Assembly: GCF_004349065.1 (NCBI RefSeq)
Contig: NZ_SMKZ01000003.1
Coordinates: 62,001 to 126,000 of the forward strand
Direction: 5' to 3'
DNA length: 64,000 nucleotides
Source: Jiangella asiatica
Lineage (GTDB): Bacteria > Actinomycetota > Actinomycetes > Jiangellales > Jiangellaceae
The notes under the pieces were generated by a model, which did not search any database, was not told where the DNA came from, and saw only the letters and a program-made list of their open reading frames with translations. The translations under genes were made by a program, and so were the position numbers. Below are positions 61,401-64,000 of the stretch, one piece after another. Each line of letters opens with the position of its first letter. Within the stretch, counting starts at the first letter, position 1.

Positions 61401-61889
61401 TACCACCAGGCCACGACCGGCGACGACCGGCGAGTCATGGGGATCACCGGACTGCGGCTGGCCGGCGACGGTGTGCCCGTCCTCGACCCGGAGCACCCCA
61501 CCGTCCACTCGATCGGCCGGCCGTCGAACAAGGTCGTCTACAGCTTCCGCGTCCTGTTCGACAACGGCATCTACTACCTGCACTACGCCGAGGGCCCGCA
61601 GACCCCGGACTGGCCCGACTACTTCGTGCTCGGCGCGGCTCTCGACCCCTACGGCGGGCCATGGATCGTGAACGAGGACACCAACGCCGACGACGCGACG
61701 TACTTCCGGCACGGCGAGCGGTACGAGCCCGACAACGCCGCGATCTGGCAGGGGACCATGCTCAAGCTGCGGGGCCGCTACTACATGTACTACGAGAACT
61801 ATCACGCCATCGGGACGAACCTGGACCAGCAGTACTCGAACTACAACCATCCACAGGCGGGCTCGCGCGTCGGCTACGCCACCGCGTGA
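58485..61889 (+). CDS. Giant Tat-exported LamG-domain protein with C-terminal beta-propeller (GH43-like)
   Basis: The 1134-aa protein has a twin-arginine signal (DRRRFILGSGG, cleavage near residue 38). Two concanavalin-A/LamG-like domains follow at about 70-275 (LVAAWPMDEGTG, WVRPTEGPGERATLLSYGD) and 315-500 (DTVLAVRFDGDTGP, DDLRLSDRVRTWGE), then a third sandwich at about 510-735. The C-terminus (about 800-1134) has propeller-like strands (SANSELVTIDGRVVFFMRGN, MLKLRGRYYMYYENYHAIG) like GH43/clan-J enzymes, but catalytic acids cannot be assigned. The ATG at 58485 follows GGGAGAGG. It probably binds or cleaves the polysaccharide outside the cell. A paralogue starts at 62668. Confidence 0.82.
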   Translation: MPVDSATIDRRRFILGSGGVIAAPVLLGGDPAAASAAPAGDAMPTDLAAQSCDLTLRWRHLEARVVRDGLVAAWPMDEGTGYVFDDVSGRGHDFHITGSRWNTTDSGLVDAFRRPGRRGGGVFLDGTRWLQAQQASDLDLNGAPAGMTLTAWVRPTEGPGERATLLSYGDAYALTLASDGALRFTVRRHDGEYRSVESDPLAVPPGRWTHVAAVTWPGASRLTLTVDGRTVRRFAVPASIRTPATDDLVAGVALHGQLDELTLHDRALDPDEVRGLYLVGLPRVYTQSRETIDADSREWTSFRGSDPIPHPVEADTVLAVRFDGDTGPVHGRGRVADESAGLEPGHFGGALRATGGTGVAYESPLGAPSGTCEVWYQTVVDDADPDRSERKELVRAEGDRCGLALYTEAGRWHATLRIAGAAARTVSGPAQTFVPGQLEHVAVAWGPHGGQDALSLHVNGVEVSREPIDLAGRVFDRHVVVGGSRTAPAYCLVDDLRLSDRVRTWGEICPRGHAATDAAGLDLRDGFDRAPGTAPRWWRPASGGAAWSHERKTWEDPSRTGDAPERATALLQREVAGLHPIHHPDAYGHASSIEAGVSFAAVADGWAGVFVQASAPEEPFSGHTFAVNPGRGQLRIARYAAGAPVEAKTLPYDFPTRAATTYELTLTATGDGLLRGFVDGHNLITMRVGDGAPASGHAGLFTHDAAAFFDDVHVTALTPARPASRLVQLRLFTTGGEVEARGVRLEPFRWHKRRGLPPWQYTRQGEEFPGDPELPGNLAGADTPTPERPIPPAFWRSEDSANSELVTIDGRVVFFMRGNPRVGGRSIGARIGVLETTVDTFDGIHFQDPSAGITDLDDCKLLQGPVDESPEEMRHQERFQLNDEGCAYVGDGRLLLFAKEFRNKVGDFPSYRRLIYGYYDVRADDWVDGESRYVDWSAMDPGDPEAVFQGIEGTPELVSLRDPDTDDYRVLLYHQATTGDDRRVMGITGLRLAGDGVPVLDPEHPTVHSIGRPSNKVVYSFRVLFDNGIYYLHYAEGPQTPDWPDYFVLGAALDPYGGPWIVNEDTNADDATYFRHGERYEPDNAAIWQGTMLKLRGRYYMYYENYHAIGTNLDQQYSNYNHPQAGSRVGYATA

Positions 61890-61899
61890 AGCTCGCGAG

Positions 61900-62393
61900 C
61901 GGCGACTCAGCCGCCCTGCTGGGGAGGCGAACCCGTGATGACGCGTTCGACGAGGTGAGGTCGGCGACCGCCGCCTCTGCCTCGGCCGACTCCGCGTCCG
62001 TCCCGACGATCGGCGCCAGCAGGAGCCGGGCATGCGCCTCGGCGACCGGAGCGAAGTCGACTCCTTCCACGACCTCACGCACCGCGGTGTCGAGTTGGAG
62101 CATGTCCATGCCGTCGACTCCTGGTGCGATCGATCCGACCGAGCCGTCGACGGCGACGACGTACAACCCGTCCACGCCCAGCCGGTTGTGCAGCAACGCG
62201 GCGAGCCCTTCAGGTTCGCGGTACGGATCGCCGGGCCGCAGCGGCGGATCGTCGCCCGGCAGGTGGTGGGCCAGCACACGAACGCGGGATACGGCAGCTC
62301 GGCGATGTCGGCCCGGAGCAGCTCGGTGATCTGGTCGACACGGCCGCCGAGGTTCGAGACGGACGCGTCAGCCCTCACGGGTCTGATCCTCAC
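61900..62393 (-). pseudogene. Frameshifted gene of unrecognised family
   Basis: On the minus strand from about 62393 the sequence reads as protein (SNLGGRVDQITELLRADIAE, LPYPAFV). After a frame change near 62280 it continues plausibly (LAHHLPGDDPPLRPGDPY, EGLAALLHNRLGVDGLYVVA, LDTAVREVVEGVDFAPVAEA) to about 61900. The shift splits an apparently single-domain protein of about 150 aa. The downstream frame stays open into the end of the convergent giant gene without similarity. I do not recognise the family. It could be a sequencing error or a decayed gene. Confidence 0.45.
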
Positions 62394-62486
62394 ACCGACC
62401 GCTCGGGTATCCGTTGGTAGTCATCCACGCGCGAGCCACAACTCGAAAAGGCGCATCTGTGGCGTGATGTCGGCCCGCTGACCTCC

Positions 62487-62500
62487 TATATCGATTTCGT
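62487..62500. promoter_or_regulatory. Partial operator-like site CTATATCGATTTCG
   Basis: The right half CGATTTCG is identical to that of the sites at 52052 and 62593, while the left half is poorly conserved. It lies about 100 bp upstream of the strong site at 62587 and could be an auxiliary operator. Confidence 0.35.
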
Positions 62501-62551
62501 GAGCGCGACGGGGCGTCACGTGCTGCTTGCCAAGGCCCGCACGGTCAACTC

Positions 62552-62600
62552 TTGACATTAGCGTCACACCGGACACTATGGAGTTACGAATTCGATTTCG
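62552..62600 (+). promoter_or_regulatory. Sigma70-like promoter with overlapping operator palindrome
   Basis: TTGACA (62552-62557), a 16-nt spacer and CACTAT (62574-62579) form a good promoter for the gene at 62668. CGAATTCGATTTCG (62587-62600) begins 7 bp after the -10, covering the likely transcription start. It shares 13 of 14 bases with the site at 52046, before the first glycan operon. Confidence 0.65.
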
Positions 62601-62667
62601 CGACCAACGGAGGGTGGTTCAAACGGCGGGTGACCGCCCGACCCCAGCGAACGAGGTGGAGGTTCAA

Positions 62668-64000
62668 TTGACTACGAGCGGAATCCCACGACGTCGTTTT
62701 CTCGAGCTGTCCGGTGGTGTGGCCCTTGCCCCGGCCCTCCTCAATGGTCTGGGCGCGCCGGCATCGGCCAGCGCTGAGACCATGTCGGGCCCACCCGGCG
62801 TCGGTCAGGACGTGCCGCCGGCGTGGACCTGCGACTTGACCAGGAGATGGCTGCACGTCGAGCCGCGAGTGGCCATGCCGGGCCTGGTGGCGGCGTGGCC
62901 ATGTGACGAAGGGTCTGGATACGCGTTTCGCGACGTGACGGGCAACGGGCACACGCTGTACGTCATCGGCAGCAGGTGGAACACCTCCGACAGCGGACTG
63001 ATCTCCTCGTTCCGGCGGCAGGGTCGGCGCGGCGGCGGCGTCCACCTGGACGGAACTCGATGGCTGCAGGCCCAGCACACGCCCGCACTCGATGCTGGCG
63101 GCGCGCTCACGGTCTCGGTATGGGTCCGGCCGGCGGAGCTGCCGGAGGCGGAGGTGTCGTTGCTCGCCCTTCCGGGCCAGTGGTCCGTCGGCCTGACAGC
63201 TGCCGGCGCGATCCGGTGGACGGTGGTCGGCACGGACGGCAACCCGCGCACCGCTCAGTCGCCGGACCAGGCAGTCGTGGCCGGGAGATGGGCCCACGTC
63301 GCCGCCACGGCCAACGCGCACAGTGGCCGGCTGATCGTCTTTGTCCACGGGTCGCGCGTCCGGGTCGTCGACGTCCCCGCGTTCACGCCGGCCGGCACCG
63401 GCGACGACCTGATGGTCGGGGAGGGTCTGGTCGGTGACGTCGACGAGCCCGCCCTGTTCGACCGTGCTCTCGGCGCCGTGGCGGTCGAACAGCTCTACCT
63501 CGTCGGCGTCCCTCAGCTGTACACGCAGACCCGCGAGACTATCGACGCCAAACGCAGCGAGTGGACCCGGTTCAAGGGCAGCGAGCCGATTCCGCATCCG
63601 GTCGACACGGACACGGTCTTCTCCGCGCGCTTCGACGGATCGGCGGTATCTGACCAGGGTGCCGAGCCGGTCCGCGGTACCGCGTCGTTCCGGCCGGGGC
63701 GGTTCGGCGCGGCCCTGGCCGGATCGGACGACGGCATCGGCTACGCCTCACCCCTGGCCGGCTCGGACGGCACCTTCGAGGCCTGGTACGTCCCGACTGG
63801 CGGAAACCGAGGCGGCGAACTGTTCCGAGCGGCCGGCGCGCACGGCTGGCTCAGCCTGTCGCTCGTCGCGGACCGTTGGCGCGCGGACCTGGGCACCGGT
63901 GAGGTTACGACCCACACGGTGACAGGTCCGGCTCAGCGGCTGGTGACCTCGACGCTCGAGCACGTAGCCGTGGCCTGGGGAGACAGCGGCGGTGACCGAC
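62668..64000 (+). CDS. Tat-exported LamG-domain protein, paralogue of the giant protein, truncated by window end
   Basis: At least 444 codons are open to the window edge. The start is TTG at 62668 with GGTGGAGG about 5 nt upstream. The Tat signal is IPRRRFLELSGG. The sequence is colinear with the protein at 58485: LVAAWPCDEGSGYAF versus LVAAWPMDEGTGYVF, GSRWNTSDSGL, GVHLDGTRWLQAQ, and TQTRETIDAKRSEWTRF then GSEPIPHPVDTDTV. Two LamG-like domains are visible in the window. It has its own promoter and operator, so it heads a further unit downstream. Whether it keeps the C-terminal propeller cannot be seen. Confidence 0.85.
   Translation, partial: MTTSGIPRRRFLELSGGVALAPALLNGLGAPASASAETMSGPPGVGQDVPPAWTCDLTRRWLHVEPRVAMPGLVAAWPCDEGSGYAFRDVTGNGHTLYVIGSRWNTSDSGLISSFRRQGRRGGGVHLDGTRWLQAQHTPALDAGGALTVSVWVRPAELPEAEVSLLALPGQWSVGLTAAGAIRWTVVGTDGNPRTAQSPDQAVVAGRWAHVAATANAHSGRLIVFVHGSRVRVVDVPAFTPAGTGDDLMVGEGLVGDVDEPALFDRALGAVAVEQLYLVGVPQLYTQTRETIDAKRSEWTRFKGSEPIPHPVDTDTVFSARFDGSAVSDQGAEPVRGTASFRPGRFGAALAGSDDGIGYASPLAGSDGTFEAWYVPTGGNRGGELFRAAGAHGWLSLSLVADRWRADLGTGEVTTHTVTGPAQRLVTSTLEHVAVAWGDSGGDR

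Overview
The window comes from a high-G+C chromosome with many GTG and some TTG starts, ATGA/GTGA stop-start overlaps and actinobacterial families (DUF5709, DUF3618, holin superfamily III, SorC and LacI regulators, Tat signal peptides). It is almost certainly an actinomycete. The phenolic-lipid (agq-like) cluster fits filamentous groups such as Micromonosporaceae or Jiangellaceae, but I cannot fix the genus. I saw no rRNA, tRNA, CRISPR array, phage integrase or intact insertion sequence.

Region 1 (1-8 kb) is a mixed, partly decayed stretch. It holds a GNAT remnant, an aldo/keto reductase with an apparently lost catalytic Tyr, a TetR regulator, a DUF5709 protein, an MDR oxidoreductase, a RibD/DHFR-like reductase, a GCS2-type carboxylate-amine ligase with a frameshifted DUF488 gene coupled behind it, and a LacI C-terminal fragment.

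Region 2 (8.1-16.3 kb) is a sulfatase operon served by a tripartite tricarboxylate transporter. A SorC regulator is divergent from tctB-tctA-tctC, followed by two sulfatases without signal peptides. A VapC/Phd-type toxin-antitoxin pair and a small DHFR-like reductase follow (16.4-18.2 kb).

Region 3 (18.4-33.6 kb, minus strand) reads as one long operon: LacI regulator, Dpp/Opp-type importer (B, C, substrate-binding lipoprotein, D, F), FAD oxidoreductase, DapA-family aldolase, Tat-exported pectate-lyase-like beta-helix protein, a double-domain FAH hydrolase and two sulfatases. Almost every junction overlaps or is very short. I infer import and catabolism of a sulfated, probably acidic or deoxy sugar, ending in a 2-keto-3-deoxy type pathway.

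Region 4 (33.7-41 kb) has an esterase remnant, a three-gene DUF3618/holin-like/membrane-protein operon, and a phenolic lipid cluster (geranylgeranyl-reductase-like protein, UbiA prenyltransferase, type III PKS, ICMT-like methyltransferase, FAD monooxygenase) resembling the agq cluster of Actinoplanes. It ends with a TetR remnant and a striking nested palindrome.

Region 5 (40.9-50.5 kb) is a second LacI-containing operon: sugar-binding lipoprotein, two MalFG-type permeases, a DUF4127 protein, LacI, a paralogue of the region 3 FAD oxidoreductase and a TIM-barrel protein. It is divergent from a secreted protein of unknown family. The shared promoter carries three copies of a GATAATRCGCA-type operator.

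Region 6 (50.8-64 kb) has an arginase-family gene with a 39-codon leader ORF, then a plus-strand operon with an unclassified TIM-barrel glycosidase-like protein, a sulfatase, two MalFG-type permeases, another sulfatase and a giant Tat-exported LamG plus beta-propeller protein. A frameshifted gene follows, then a second paralogous giant protein that runs off the window. Both transcription units are preceded by the same CGAAWWCGATTTCG-like palindrome, which suggests one LacI-type regulator controls both.

Overall the window looks like a mosaic sulfated-glycan utilisation island: six intracellular sulfatases, four transport systems of three families and several secreted glycan-active proteins. 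No formylglycine-generating enzyme and no ATPase for the MalFG-type permeases are present, so both must be supplied from elsewhere.
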